Below, in pieces: positions 17,783 through 26,254 of a DNA stretch of 64,000 nt. The first letter of the stretch is position 1; every line of letters starts with the position of its first letter. The DNA comes from Agaribacter marinus (GTDB lineage: Bacteria > Pseudomonadota > Gammaproteobacteria > Enterobacterales > Alteromonadaceae), in NCBI RefSeq assembly GCF_030160655.1, contig NZ_BSOT01000005.1:1321546-1385545 (forward strand). The letters run 5' to 3'. The notes beneath the pieces were generated by a model that was given only the letters and a program-made list of their open reading frames with translations, had not been told where the DNA came from and searched no databases. Made by a program: the position numbers and the translations under genes.

Positions 17783-18199
17783 ATGATTTTAGAGCACCTA
17801 AATATAGTCGTAAGTCAATTAGACGAAACATTGGCCTTTTACAAGGTTGCTTTTCCGCATTGGCGAGTACGAGGACAAGGCACGCAAACGTGGTACGGTA
17901 CCAAAAGGCGTTGGATGCATTTTGGTGACGACGATCAATACATCACCTTCAATGACAGCGGCACAGGATTCAATAGAGATTTGCAAACAAATGACCTAGG
18001 CTTATCTCATTTTGGTTACATCACTCACAATATAGAGGCGCTAATTGAACGCCTTGATAAGGCTGGTTTTCCTATTGCAAAAAGTGGAAATAACACACCT
18101 TTTAGAAGAAATGTGTATTTCATTGACCCAAATGGTTTTGAAATTGAGTTCATTCAGTATTTGTCTGATTTACCTAAGGAGCGCAACCAATATGAGTAA
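17783..18199 (+). CDS. VOC-family (glyoxalase/bleomycin-resistance) protein
   Basis: A 138-residue VOC protein with two beta-alpha-beta-beta-beta halves: MILEHLNIVVSQLDETLAFY begins the first and LSHFGYITHNIEALIERL the second, ending YFIDPNGFEIEFIQY. His7 and the late Glu are typical metal ligands. The start is ATG 17783 with AAGGAA upstream; the longer frame beginning at 17738 lies inside the SoxR promoter and cannot be translated from it. It overlaps the following flavin-reductase gene by 8 bp. Under SoxR it could detoxify or sequester a redox-active or electrophilic compound. Substrate unknown. Confidence 0.85.
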   Translation: MILEHLNIVVSQLDETLAFYKVAFPHWRVRGQGTQTWYGTKRRWMHFGDDDQYITFNDSGTGFNRDLQTNDLGLSHFGYITHNIEALIERLDKAGFPIAKSGNNTPFRRNVYFIDPNGFEIEFIQYLSDLPKERNQYE

Positions 18200-18743
18200 T
18201 GTGATCATTTTAGGGAGTAGCCGAGATAATGGTAATACTGCAGGGCTAGCGAATCATCTTGCCACGACGATAAACGCGGAGATTGTCAATTTAAATAACT
18301 ACCGTATTTTGCCGTACGACTACGCACACAAAAATCAAGAGGACGACTTCTCAGGCTTAATCGACCATTTAATCACTTACAAACGACTAATATTTGCATC
18401 CCCAATTTATTGGTATTCTCCCTCAGCGACCATGAAACTATTTATAGATCGCCTGTGTGACTTAACGGAAATTGATAAAACCAGAGGCCGAAACCTTCGT
18501 CTAAAATCTGCCGCAGTCATATCTACTGGTGCAGCAGTGGAGGTTGATAGTTGTTTTGAACAAATATTCAGAAAAACCTTTGACTATTTCAGCATAAAAT
18601 ATGATGGCATGCTGTATTGTCAGTGCGAAGACGATTATGTAAAAACACATCACAATAAGGCAGTCGACCTGTTTGCCACTCAGTTCAGAAGTGGCAATGA
18701 TATGCGTGACGTTGAATCACGCATGATGTTGGAAAATAATTGA
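18192..18743 (+). CDS. NADPH-dependent FMN reductase / flavodoxin-fold quinone reductase
   Basis: A 183-residue protein with the flavodoxin-like FMN site at its N-terminus (VIILGSSRDNGNTAGLA) and the second flavin loop in FASPIYWYSPSATMKLFIDR, both characteristic of the NADPH-dependent FMN reductase family. The start at ATG 18192 has AAGGAG 10 bp upstream and overlaps the VOC stop (ATGAGTAA), indicating coupled translation. Regulation by SoxR through the promoter at 17722-17752 fits a role in two-electron reduction of quinones or other redox-cycling compounds. The C-terminal 30 residues do not match anything I recognise. Confidence 0.85.
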   Translation: MSNVIILGSSRDNGNTAGLANHLATTINAEIVNLNNYRILPYDYAHKNQEDDFSGLIDHLITYKRLIFASPIYWYSPSATMKLFIDRLCDLTEIDKTRGRNLRLKSAAVISTGAAVEVDSCFEQIFRKTFDYFSIKYDGMLYCQCEDDYVKTHHNKAVDLFATQFRSGNDMRDVESRMMLENN

Positions 18744-18778
18744 CCATCACGTCCGGTTAACTAGGAGGTCTCGTTAAC

Positions 18779-19333
18779 TTAAAACGCATAAGCATACGAT
18801 ACATTTAAAAAATCTACCCCTGGATTTTTACTATTCAATCCACCATTGCTGTAATGCATATAACGCAAAGCTAAGGACTGCTTATGTTGCTCGCCAAAAT
18901 CTAGCGCGATACCTAAGCGGTCCTCAAATTGATAGTGAGAACCAATGTCTTTGCCTGCAAATCGAGTGTCTTCGACAAGTGAAACACCGATACCAAACTC
19001 CCATCTTAAGGGGTACTTATTTTTAACGCGATAAAAGGTCTTTCCAACCACTGGCGAAAGCGCAACAACGTAATTTGTTTCATGCTGATTGGATTCCCCA
19101 AACTCCCAGAAATTAACGCTGACTTCCCAATAGATATCCAGTTGATCAAAATATGGGACATTATTAAGTTCATATACATGTGGACGATAAGCTAAGCGCA
19201 CGCCGGTAATATCGTCTGAGCCAATGAGCACATCTACAGCAACGGCTTGCGACACAGTATGTTCATATGCACGGCTAGAAGATGACGCAAAAAATGCAAT
19301 AACAAATAGCGTGGCCAAAAATATCGTTTTCAT
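18779..19333 (-). CDS. PagL-like lipid A 3-O-deacylase
   Basis: A 184-residue outer-membrane protein with a signal peptide ending near SSSRA-YE. The C-terminal YMHYSNGGLNSKNPGVDF matches the PagL active-site segment, in which His and Ser act as catalytic pair and Asn follows, and the chain ends SYAYAF. PagL enzymes remove the 3-linked acyl chain of lipid A in the outer leaflet, altering permeability and immune recognition. The start at ATG 19333 has GGAGAA 8 bp upstream. It is divergent from an AraC regulator, which may control it. It is convergent with the SoxR-controlled pair, 35 bp away. Confidence 0.85.
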   Translation of the reverse strand: MKTIFLATLFVIAFFASSSSRAYEHTVSQAVAVDVLIGSDDITGVRLAYRPHVYELNNVPYFDQLDIYWEVSVNFWEFGESNQHETNYVVALSPVVGKTFYRVKNKYPLRWEFGIGVSLVEDTRFAGKDIGSHYQFEDRLGIALDFGEQHKQSLALRYMHYSNGGLNSKNPGVDFLNVSYAYAF

Positions 19334-19512
19334 TAAGTTCTCCAATCCAATAACTAATTCTGTAAAATAGAGCACTTACTAACACTCCGAATAATCTGTG
19401 GATTATTCAAAAATCGGCTCCCCTTTCGATGAGAGATAATGTATCCTTAAATTAAAGTTTATATGCACCTAATCGTGCAAATTTCCATACAAATCGTCCA
19501 AAGGAGAGACTA

Positions 19513-20343
19513 TTGGATCTTTTATCTAGTGTTTTTAGACACTTTTCACTTAACGCTAACGTATATTTTGGCGGGAATTTGTGTGGTTCAAGCAGCTTAA
19601 ATGAAGAAACGCAAAATCACGGCCATCTTCACCTACTTCGTTCTGGCAACATTGTAATACGTTGCTCAAATGGGTTTGAAACAACACTGAGTGAGCCATC
19701 CGTATTGTATTTCCCCCAACCAACGCCACACAGTTTGGTTGCAGATAAAACAACAGGTGCAGATTTAGTGTGCGCCCGCATTCATTATCAAGATGGCAAA
19801 CGAAGCCCGCTTTTACGGGCTTTGCCACCTTGCCTACGATATGAATTGAAGGGTTCTGGTTTGCTTGGACAGTCTGCAAATTGGATATTTGATGAAGCCT
19901 TTCAAGAAAAAAGCGGGCAACGTATCGTATTAAATAGATTGTGCGATATTTTTATTATTAATGTGCTTCGTAAAGTGCTTGACGACGGCTTGTTAAACGA
20001 AGGCATGATGGCAGGCCTAGCTCACCCGCAATTGTCAAAAATGCTCGTCGAATTGCACAACACACCAGAGAAAAATTGGTCTTTACACACAATGGCCGAC
20101 ATGTGTGCAATGTCACGTTCGAAGTTCACTGAAGTATTTAAGCAAGTTGTCGGGCAAACGCCTGCAGACTACTTAACTGATTGGCGTATATCCGTGGCTC
20201 AAAATTTAATCGCCAGACATCAAAATATGGATCTTGTCGCCAACCAAGTGGGTTACGAAAATGGTTCAGCGTTAGCACGCGTATTTCGTAAAAAGACAGG
20301 CCAGTCACCCAAAGCATGGTTGGCTTCTCAACACACGGAATAA
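19513..20343 (+). CDS. AraC-family regulator with N-terminal cupin
   Basis: A 276-residue protein. Residues 30-115 form a cupin-like sensing domain (HGHLHLLRSGNIVI, then FPQPTPHSLVA) and the last 100 residues carry two AraC helix-turn-helix motifs (SLHTMADMCAMSRSKFTEVFKQVVG and MDLVANQVGYENGSALARVFRKKTGQSP). Translation starts at TTG 19513, which has AAGGAG at 19501-19506; no in-frame ATG is better placed. It is divergent from the PagL-like gene. The effector is unknown. Related cupin-AraC proteins often control nearby small enzymes or exporters. Confidence 0.88.
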   Translation: MDLLSSVFRHFSLNANVYFGGNLCGSSSLNEETQNHGHLHLLRSGNIVIRCSNGFETTLSEPSVLYFPQPTPHSLVADKTTGADLVCARIHYQDGKRSPLLRALPPCLRYELKGSGLLGQSANWIFDEAFQEKSGQRIVLNRLCDIFIINVLRKVLDDGLLNEGMMAGLAHPQLSKMLVELHNTPEKNWSLHTMADMCAMSRSKFTEVFKQVVGQTPADYLTDWRISVAQNLIARHQNMDLVANQVGYENGSALARVFRKKTGQSPKAWLASQHTE

Positions 20344-20486
20344 AAGCAAAGCACTAAACCACATCATATTTTGTAACATTTATACCCCTGTGTTTTCGCC
20401 TAACAGGGTAAATATGTCGAAAGATACACATATTTTTATGGTCTGCTTAAGCAATATTTTTTATTAACTTAACGCGGATTTACAAA

Positions 20487-20921
20487 ATGACAACAACGCA
20501 AACAAAAAACATTAATTGGTATTATATTGGTTTAGTGGTTTTTTATATAGTGTTTGGCACCTATGGGCATGGTGTTCTTGGTCAAGAAGACTTATTTAAC
20601 GCTGAAGTAATGAAAACATCAGAAATGTATGTATTCATCTCGAATTTTTCTAGTTGGCACATGCATACGCTGCAAAACGCATGTTTCGGCCTGTATTTTA
20701 TATATGCGGCACGCACGTCCAAACCGCATCTGACAATTCACGCCGTTTGGTTGGCTGCTGCTATTTCAATTACTCGCCCACTTGCCATCACCATTGGCAT
20801 ACTGATTTACGCCCCAAGCGATTTAATTTATGTATCATTCCCATTGCTCCTAAATGTTATAGCATTGATCTTGATGTGGTTTGGTGTAAGAAAAGTAAAA
20901 AGAGATTTGGTGGCAAGCTAG
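20487..20921 (+). CDS. Four-helix membrane protein, unknown function
   Basis: A 144-residue protein with four predicted transmembrane helices (about 10-28, 50-73, 83-105 and 112-133) and a positively charged C-terminus (VRKVKRDLVAS). A conserved-looking SSWHMHTLQNACFGLYF segment carries two His residues near the membrane surface. I recognise no family. It stands alone between the AraC and LysR genes. A near-perfect inverted repeat follows it at 20936-20961. Confidence 0.55.
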   Translation: MTTTQTKNINWYYIGLVVFYIVFGTYGHGVLGQEDLFNAEVMKTSEMYVFISNFSSWHMHTLQNACFGLYFIYAARTSKPHLTIHAVWLAAAISITRPLAITIGILIYAPSDLIYVSFPLLLNVIALILMWFGVRKVKRDLVAS

Positions 20922-20935
20922 CATACATTTTTTGC

Positions 20936-20961
20936 TTAAGGCTCCATACATGGAGCCTTAA
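20936..20961. terminator. Perfect 12-bp inverted repeat, putative bidirectional terminator
   Basis: TTAAGGCTCCAT (20936-20947) and ATGGAGCCTTAA (20950-20961) are exact reverse complements separated by two bases. It lies between the convergent membrane-protein and LysR genes, as expected for a shared terminator, but no long T-run follows on either strand. Confidence 0.55.
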
Positions 20962-20996
20962 TACTTTCGCGATACAAGGGCCGACAGCGTTAAACA

Positions 20997-21917
20997 TTAA
21001 CGCATCCAACGAGATTTCTGTTCATACATTGAAGTCAAAAATTGTAAGTGCACAAAACCTAGCGCGTGTTTGCGTTTATAGGTAACATCAATATCAACGT
21101 AAATATCTTCGTAAGTTATGCCATTCTTAAATATTACTGGTATTAAATCTCCGTTAGCTAACTCATCCACTATCGCGTCTAGATGCAGAAAGCCAAAGCC
21201 CATACTGCCTAATACTAATTGCTTTAGCACAACATTATTCGTCGTCGCGACGGACTTAATCTTTTTCTTTGAAAGGGGAAGCATTTCTCGCGCATTTTTC
21301 TTAATCCAAGCATTAAATGCTGAGTATGGCGAATGATAATCAACTAACGGCAGTGTTAAGCAATCATGGATGTTTTCGGGTTGTTGATGTTGCAACCAAA
21401 ATGCCTTTGATGCAACGGGTAAAAGAGGCTGTCGATAAACAGTTTCTTGTTTAAGTATTTTTTTCTCACTGCAAAATACTTGCAAACCAAAATCCACTTT
21501 GTTGTGGAGTAAAAGGGTTTCAATTTCGTCATCATTCGCAATCATCAAATCAAAATCTACTTTAGGAAACACTTGTTTAAACGTTTGTATAATCGCAGGT
21601 AAATAACCCACCGCTTGCTCCATCCAACACCCAATTCGAATAGTACCGGTTGCTTGTGATTTATCTGATTTTACAGTAGCAACTGCATTTTCCATTGCTA
21701 ACAACTGAGTTTTAAATAAGGCGTAGAGCTTTTCGCCGTGCTCAGTTAATCGAATCGCAGGCCCATGCCTATCAAATAAATTAAGCCCCAAGCCCTGTTC
21801 AAATTGACACATTTGTGCCGACACCGCTTGCTGTGTTAGACACAAACGATTCGCTGCTTGAGTAATGCCGCCTTCGTCCACTACTGATACAAACGTTTTA
21901 GCTTTATTGAAATCCAC
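20997..21917 (-). CDS. LysR-family transcriptional regulator
   Basis: A 306-residue LysR regulator with the standard N-terminal winged helix (AKTFVSVVDEGGITQAANRLCLTQQAVSAQMCQFEQGLGL) and a periplasmic-binding-like effector domain from about residue 90 (GTIRIGCWMEQAVGYLPAIIQTF). It is divergent from the DUF1330 gene at 22084, and the 166-bp A/T-rich gap probably holds its binding site. By the usual LysR arrangement it likely controls the DUF1330, secreted-protein and dehydrogenase genes. Effector unknown. Confidence 0.9.
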   Translation of the reverse strand: MDFNKAKTFVSVVDEGGITQAANRLCLTQQAVSAQMCQFEQGLGLNLFDRHGPAIRLTEHGEKLYALFKTQLLAMENAVATVKSDKSQATGTIRIGCWMEQAVGYLPAIIQTFKQVFPKVDFDLMIANDDEIETLLLHNKVDFGLQVFCSEKKILKQETVYRQPLLPVASKAFWLQHQQPENIHDCLTLPLVDYHSPYSAFNAWIKKNAREMLPLSKKKIKSVATTNNVVLKQLVLGSMGFGFLHLDAIVDELANGDLIPVIFKNGITYEDIYVDIDVTYKRKHALGFVHLQFLTSMYEQKSRWMR

Positions 21918-22083
21918 GTGCGACGTCCTTTATGGAGTGATTTTAAAAAACATTACCACAAATATTTTTTAATTTTATTTATATTTTTACTGTTTTTATT
22001 TGTGAATAAGCATCGTTAACATTTAATCAACTAAACACACGCGAAAATATTCAAAACACAATAAGTAACTACAGGAACATGAC

Positions 22084-22401
22084 GTGAAAAAAAAAAAGGC
22101 AATTGTCATCATAAGCGCAACCTTTCGCCCCCAAGGAATGCATACGCCAGAATTCAAAGAATATAGTCGCCGCTCAAATGCAAATGGTAAAGCACATGGC
22201 GGCAAAGTACTTCAAAAATTTAAGGTACTTAAAAATTTGGGCGGTGGCGCATTACCTCACATGGTCATGGTGGTGGAATATCCAAGCCTTGAGCATGCAG
22301 AAAGTACCTTTAACAGCAAAGAATATAAAGCAATTCTCCCCTTGCGAGACGCTGCATTGAGTGACGTAAATATTCTGACAACCGAGTCAATAAACAAATA
22401 A
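22084..22401 (+). CDS. DUF1330 family protein
   Basis: A 105-residue protein of the DUF1330 dimeric alpha/beta-barrel type: EFKEYSRRSNANGKAHGGKVL, then MVMVVEYPSLEHAESTFNSKEYKAIL, which matches the family's 'Y-A-R-Y....GG..l.rg...E.....fpS...A..fy.S.EY' pattern. Function of the family is unsettled. The start is GTG 22084 with AGGAA upstream; an ATG at 22079 is out of frame and stops after two codons. A run of eleven A directly follows the start codon, a site prone to slippage. It heads a probable operon with the secreted protein 11 bp downstream. Confidence 0.75.
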   Translation: MKKKKAIVIISATFRPQGMHTPEFKEYSRRSNANGKAHGGKVLQKFKVLKNLGGGALPHMVMVVEYPSLEHAESTFNSKEYKAILPLRDAALSDVNILTTESINK

Positions 22402-22412
22402 AGGATACAACA

Positions 22413-23105
22413 ATGAAAAATATAGTTTTTAAAAGCGCGCTATTTTTATCTAGCCTTGTTGTAAGCCATGTATCTGTCGCCAATGGCATAGGAATATTTG
22501 GTCTACATAACCCAACATCGCCTGAACAGCATCAGGTAGTGTTGAAACAAATCAAACATAATGAGCAAATGAGAGACTGCAATTTGCTGAGGCATGGAAA
22601 AACAAACGGCGCGCAAGGCAATCTAAACGTTGCTGAGAATAACCATTATTTCATGTTGGAGTGCCCAACAACTATATTGTCACTTGCGGGCATATCTAAA
22701 ACACTTGAATCCATTAACAAAAACACGCGCAATTTAATGCTGCTAGAAGGCAATTTCAGCGATATTAACCGTGAAGGGCTCTCGCAAGATAGCAGTAAAC
22801 GCGCGTACATTCTCAAAATAAGTCATTTCAATAATAAACAACCTGCACAACGAACAAGAGAATTGGCAGCCTTTAAGAAAGAAGCGTACGCCTTAGACAA
22901 TCATTATTATCGAGAGGCGTTCATTAATGTGCAACACGCGTATGGCGTCAAGCGGCCTGATGAGCTAGCAATTATTTACTATGACACACAGGAAAGCGGA
23001 GACAAATTTAGGCAAAACAATCCCAAGTTCATTGAAAAAATAGGACAATTCAATATGAAACACTTAACCGAGTTTACCTATATTTTTGCATCGGCAAATA
23101 ATTAA
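22413..23105 (+). CDS. Secreted protein of unknown function, DUF1330 neighbour
   Basis: A 230-residue protein with a signal peptide (LFLSSLVVSHVSVA-NG). Two Cys residues at about 49 and 81 may pair. The second half (TRELAAFKKEAYALDNHYYREAF, then ELAIIYYDTQESGDKF) has the alternating pattern of an alpha/beta dimeric barrel and could be a diverged relative of the DUF1330 protein encoded just upstream, but this is not firm. It starts 11 bp after that gene, with AAAGGA before the ATG, so the two are probably cotranscribed under the divergent LysR regulator. Confidence 0.6.
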   Translation: MKNIVFKSALFLSSLVVSHVSVANGIGIFGLHNPTSPEQHQVVLKQIKHNEQMRDCNLLRHGKTNGAQGNLNVAENNHYFMLECPTTILSLAGISKTLESINKNTRNLMLLEGNFSDINREGLSQDSSKRAYILKISHFNNKQPAQRTRELAAFKKEAYALDNHYYREAFINVQHAYGVKRPDELAIIYYDTQESGDKFRQNNPKFIEKIGQFNMKHLTEFTYIFASANN

Positions 23106-23211
23106 TTAAGGAAGTATCTAAATTCGTAAGTCGTTGGCGACGATATCTTTGTTACTCTACACGTATAAAAATAGAGACCTTGTCGTCCTCTAACATTAAT
23201 TTGGATAAAAC

Positions 23212-24096
23212 ATGAAGAATAAAAAAATTGGATTTATCGGTTTAGGGTTAATGGGTGCTGCCATGGTGGAGCGCTTAATTGCAGTTGGGTATGAAGTAAA
23301 CGTATTAGGCAACAAATCTCGGACTCGGATTGATGCCGCGATTGCTCAAGGCGCAACAGAGGCCACATCAGCCAAAGCGCTAGCTCAAAACAGTGATATC
23401 ATCATGCTATGTATGGATACTTCAGCATCTGTCGAATCACGTATGTACGGCAACGACGGTGTAATTGAGGGCTTAAGTACAGAAAAGGCCGTCATTGATT
23501 TTGGTACCTCATTACCTAGTTCGACTACTGCGATTGGTGCTGAAGTAAGCAAACTCGGTGCTTATTATCTCGACGCCCCTCTAGGCAGAACGCCTTCCCA
23601 TGCCAAAGACGGCAAGCTAAATATCATGGCTTCTGGCGACGAAACAGGCTTTAACATTGCCAAACCCGTACTTGAAAGCTTAGCTGAAAATCTCTTTTAC
23701 TTAGGCACCTTAGCCACTGGACACACAATAAAATTAATCAACAACTTCTTTGCCATGACTACCGCTTCGGCAATGTCTGAAGCATTTGTAATGGCGGATA
23801 AAGCGGGAGTGGACCGTCAAACCTTATATGATGTAATGTCAGCAGGCCCATTACACTCAGGCATGATGGATTTCGTCAAACGTTTTGCTATCGAAAATAA
23901 TCCAAATGATCTGGCATTTAGCATAAAAAATGCCGCGAAGGACGTAGGGTATTATCAACAAATGGCCAATGACTTAGGCGTCGACAGCCTCATGTCGACA
24001 GCAGCACAGAACACGCTTCAACAAGCGTTAACACAAGGTTTCGCTGACAATATGGTGCCCGAACTAGTGTCGTTCTTTGAGAAAAAACTTAGCTAA
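23212..24096 (+). CDS. NAD(P)-dependent beta-hydroxyacid dehydrogenase
   Basis: A 294-residue member of the 3-hydroxyisobutyrate/tartronate-semialdehyde reductase family. The N-terminal Rossmann motif is GFIGLGLMGAAM. The substrate-binding loop DAPLGRTPSHAKDGKL replaces the usual D-A-P-V-S-G-G. The catalytic lysine lies in IKLINNFFAM. The C-terminal all-helical domain is complete. The altered loop (PLGRTP) suggests a substrate other than 3-hydroxyisobutyrate. It follows the DUF1330 and secreted-protein genes after 106 bp and may be regulated with them. Cytoplasmic. Confidence 0.88.
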   Translation: MKNKKIGFIGLGLMGAAMVERLIAVGYEVNVLGNKSRTRIDAAIAQGATEATSAKALAQNSDIIMLCMDTSASVESRMYGNDGVIEGLSTEKAVIDFGTSLPSSTTAIGAEVSKLGAYYLDAPLGRTPSHAKDGKLNIMASGDETGFNIAKPVLESLAENLFYLGTLATGHTIKLINNFFAMTTASAMSEAFVMADKAGVDRQTLYDVMSAGPLHSGMMDFVKRFAIENNPNDLAFSIKNAAKDVGYYQQMANDLGVDSLMSTAAQNTLQQALTQGFADNMVPELVSFFEKKLS

Positions 24097-24119
24097 AGTC
24101 AATTTCAAATCAAAAATAA

Positions 24120-24189
24120 GCATTGCTTTTAATTATTATCCGGGTAATAATTAATTTAACCCGGAACTTATGGATGTAAAAAGCAATGC
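24120..24189 (+). promoter_or_regulatory. Nested inverted repeats around the DUF2239 start codon
   Basis: TTAATTATTA (24129-24138) and TAATAATTAA (24145-24154) are perfect arms around a 6-base TCCGGG core. An outer pair, GCATTGCTTTT (24120-24130) and AAAAGCAATGC (24179-24189), is also an exact reverse complement and includes the ATG of the DUF2239 gene. In RNA the outer pairing would bury the start codon. It might instead be an operator or the end of the upstream message. Confidence 0.55.
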
Positions 24190-24788
24190 ATTATTCAGCC
24201 TTTATTAATCACAGACTGTACGCACAAGGTGACTTGAAAGACCTGATTACCAAAGTAAAGCAGGCGTTCCCTGAGCAAGAAGCCTTACTTATTGAAACAG
24301 ACACTTGCGCCAGACTGGATATAAATTGGCAAGGTTCGCTTGATGACGTATTAGCGCGTCTAAAACTAAGCACACCCAAGAGCAGTCCAACGGATGCAAT
24401 ACCATCTGAATCGACAAAAGCCCCCACTAAAAGAGGAAGGCCCAAATTAGGCGTCGTCGCAAAAGAGGTTACATTGTTACCCCGTCATTGGGAATGGCTA
24501 TCCAAACAATCTGGCGGTGCATCTGTCACACTCAGACGCTTAGTAGAACTCGCTCGGCAAGAAAACAGTGTTGAAGATGAAATAAAACGCCGACAAGACC
24601 AACTATATAAATTCATTAGTATTTTTGCGGAACAATTGCCCAATGTGGAAGAAACGCTGAGAGCGTTATATCGTCAGGAAAATACATTGTTCGAACAATC
24701 AATAAAACAGTGGCCGAATGACATTCGCCAATTTTGTGAAGGTAAATATGCGCAAATACCTTCCTTGACACAAAAGCATCAAAATTAA
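24186..24788 (+). CDS. DUF2239 family protein
   Basis: A 200-residue cytoplasmic protein with the DUF2239 pattern: an N-terminal half beginning MHYSAFINHRLYAQG, a basic linker (KRGRPKLGVVAKEVTLLPRHWEWLS) and the helix GGASVTLRRLVELARQ. The family's function is unknown, and the RGRPKLG and ribbon-like 'TLRRLVELA' segments suggest nucleic-acid contact. The start codon sits in the right arm of a long inverted repeat (24120-24189). The MATE pump gene starts 17 bp after the stop, so the two probably share a message. Confidence 0.8.
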   Translation: MHYSAFINHRLYAQGDLKDLITKVKQAFPEQEALLIETDTCARLDINWQGSLDDVLARLKLSTPKSSPTDAIPSESTKAPTKRGRPKLGVVAKEVTLLPRHWEWLSKQSGGASVTLRRLVELARQENSVEDEIKRRQDQLYKFISIFAEQLPNVEETLRALYRQENTLFEQSIKQWPNDIRQFCEGKYAQIPSLTQKHQN

Positions 24789-24805
24789 GCATAAGGTCAT
24801 CTTAA

Positions 24806-26239
24806 ATGAACAATGGTCGTGATATTAACGAAGACGCGTCATCGAAGGCTGAGGTCAGTACTAATCAATCAGATAGACTTGGTGACGCGCCTATTCGTCC
24901 CTTATTTTTATCTATGTCGATGCCAATTATATTCGGTTTGTTGGTAGGCGGCCTATACAATGTTGTTGATGCATTCTTTGTCACTAGAGCGTTGGGCGCA
25001 AATGCCATTGGTGGTATTTCAATTGTATTCCCACTACAAATGATCATCATTGCCATTGCCAGTCTAATTGGCACAGGCACTGCATCAGTAGTGGCAAGAA
25101 AACTGGGGGAAAAACATCTTATTTCCGCTGAAAAAGCCGCTGGCTGCGCCATTGCTATTGCACTGTTTTTGGGTTTGTTGCTATCTGCGTCAGGCATAAT
25201 ATTTACTCAGAACATCTTATCTGCAATGGGCGTAACGACAGCGCTCATGCCATATTCACTTGATTACTTGCAACCCATATTATTGGCCGCACCCATAACA
25301 CTATTGAGTTCTGCGCTCGGAGATATTGTAAGAGCCGAAGGTAAAATGCATATTGTGATGTTTTCTATGCTGCTTTCTTCAATTGCTAATATTATTCTTG
25401 ATCCAATTGCTATTTATGTATTGGAGTGGGGCGTTTACGGCGTAGCATTAGCCACAGTATTTGCACAGATGCTTTCTTTTATGTTGATGTTTTTCATCTT
25501 TTTTACAAATAAAACTGAGGTAAAAATAAGGATACGCTACGTAAAAATCAAATGGCAAACTGCAAAGGAAATTGTCGCCTTAGGGGCACCAGTATTTATT
25601 AACTATTTTGGCGTCTCTGCGGTAATTGGATTAGTGAATTTTTCCATTGCCAATGCCGCGTTACCTGAATCAGACTATATGATTAGCGCCTATGGCCTGT
25701 TAGGCCGTATATTCATGTTCTTATTCTTTCCACTACTCGGCATGATGATCGCGTACCAAACTATTTGTAGTTATAACTTTGGTGCCAAACACTACGACAG
25801 AGTAAAAGCAATATCGGTTTTATCGGTAAAAGTGAGTACGCTCTATTGTCTCATTTGTACACTTGCTATGACACTGTTCCCTCATTTCATTTTGAAAATA
25901 TTTACAAACGATGAAATGTTAATTAACCAAGGCGTCATTATTGCGCAATACATTTTTATTGGTTTTGTCGTTGCAGGCGCCGCAAATATTTGGGGAATTT
26001 ACTTTCAAGCGATTGGCAAAGCTGCACCAGCACTTTTCTTATCAAGTATTCGAGTATACTTTCTGCAGTTACCTTTATTACTAGTTTTGCCTCTTTTCGT
26101 TAGTATTCATTACATTTGGCTTATTTTCCCGATTGCAGATCTTATCACTGTTATAGTTTCTTTCTTGGTAATCAAAGTCGCCTATAAACAACTAGATGAA
26201 TGGATTAAAGGCGCTACCTTATCATCCGATGAATATTGA
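24806..26239 (+). CDS. MATE-family multidrug efflux transporter
   Basis: A 477-residue protein with twelve transmembrane helices in two homologous halves, characteristic of MATE antiporters: PIIFGLLVGGLYNVVDAFFVTRALG at helix 1 and GAPVFINYFGVSAVIGLVNFSIA at helix 7. The 40-residue hydrophilic N-terminus is longer than usual. MATE pumps export cationic drugs or metabolites using Na+ or H+. The start at ATG 24806 has AAGGT upstream. It lies 17 bp after the DUF2239 gene and is convergent with the giant membrane protein (15 bp between stops). Confidence 0.92.
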   Translation: MNNGRDINEDASSKAEVSTNQSDRLGDAPIRPLFLSMSMPIIFGLLVGGLYNVVDAFFVTRALGANAIGGISIVFPLQMIIIAIASLIGTGTASVVARKLGEKHLISAEKAAGCAIAIALFLGLLLSASGIIFTQNILSAMGVTTALMPYSLDYLQPILLAAPITLLSSALGDIVRAEGKMHIVMFSMLLSSIANIILDPIAIYVLEWGVYGVALATVFAQMLSFMLMFFIFFTNKTEVKIRIRYVKIKWQTAKEIVALGAPVFINYFGVSAVIGLVNFSIANAALPESDYMISAYGLLGRIFMFLFFPLLGMMIAYQTICSYNFGAKHYDRVKAISVLSVKVSTLYCLICTLAMTLFPHFILKIFTNDEMLINQGVIIAQYIFIGFVVAGAANIWGIYFQAIGKAAPALFLSSIRVYFLQLPLLLVLPLFVSIHYIWLIFPIADLITVIVSFLVIKVAYKQLDEWIKGATLSSDEY

Positions 26240-26254
26240 TTGTGCATTATTAAG

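Noticed and set aside
20381-20411. Terminator after the AraC gene
   Set aside because: The six-base stem has a long loop and no T-run, so evidence is too weak.
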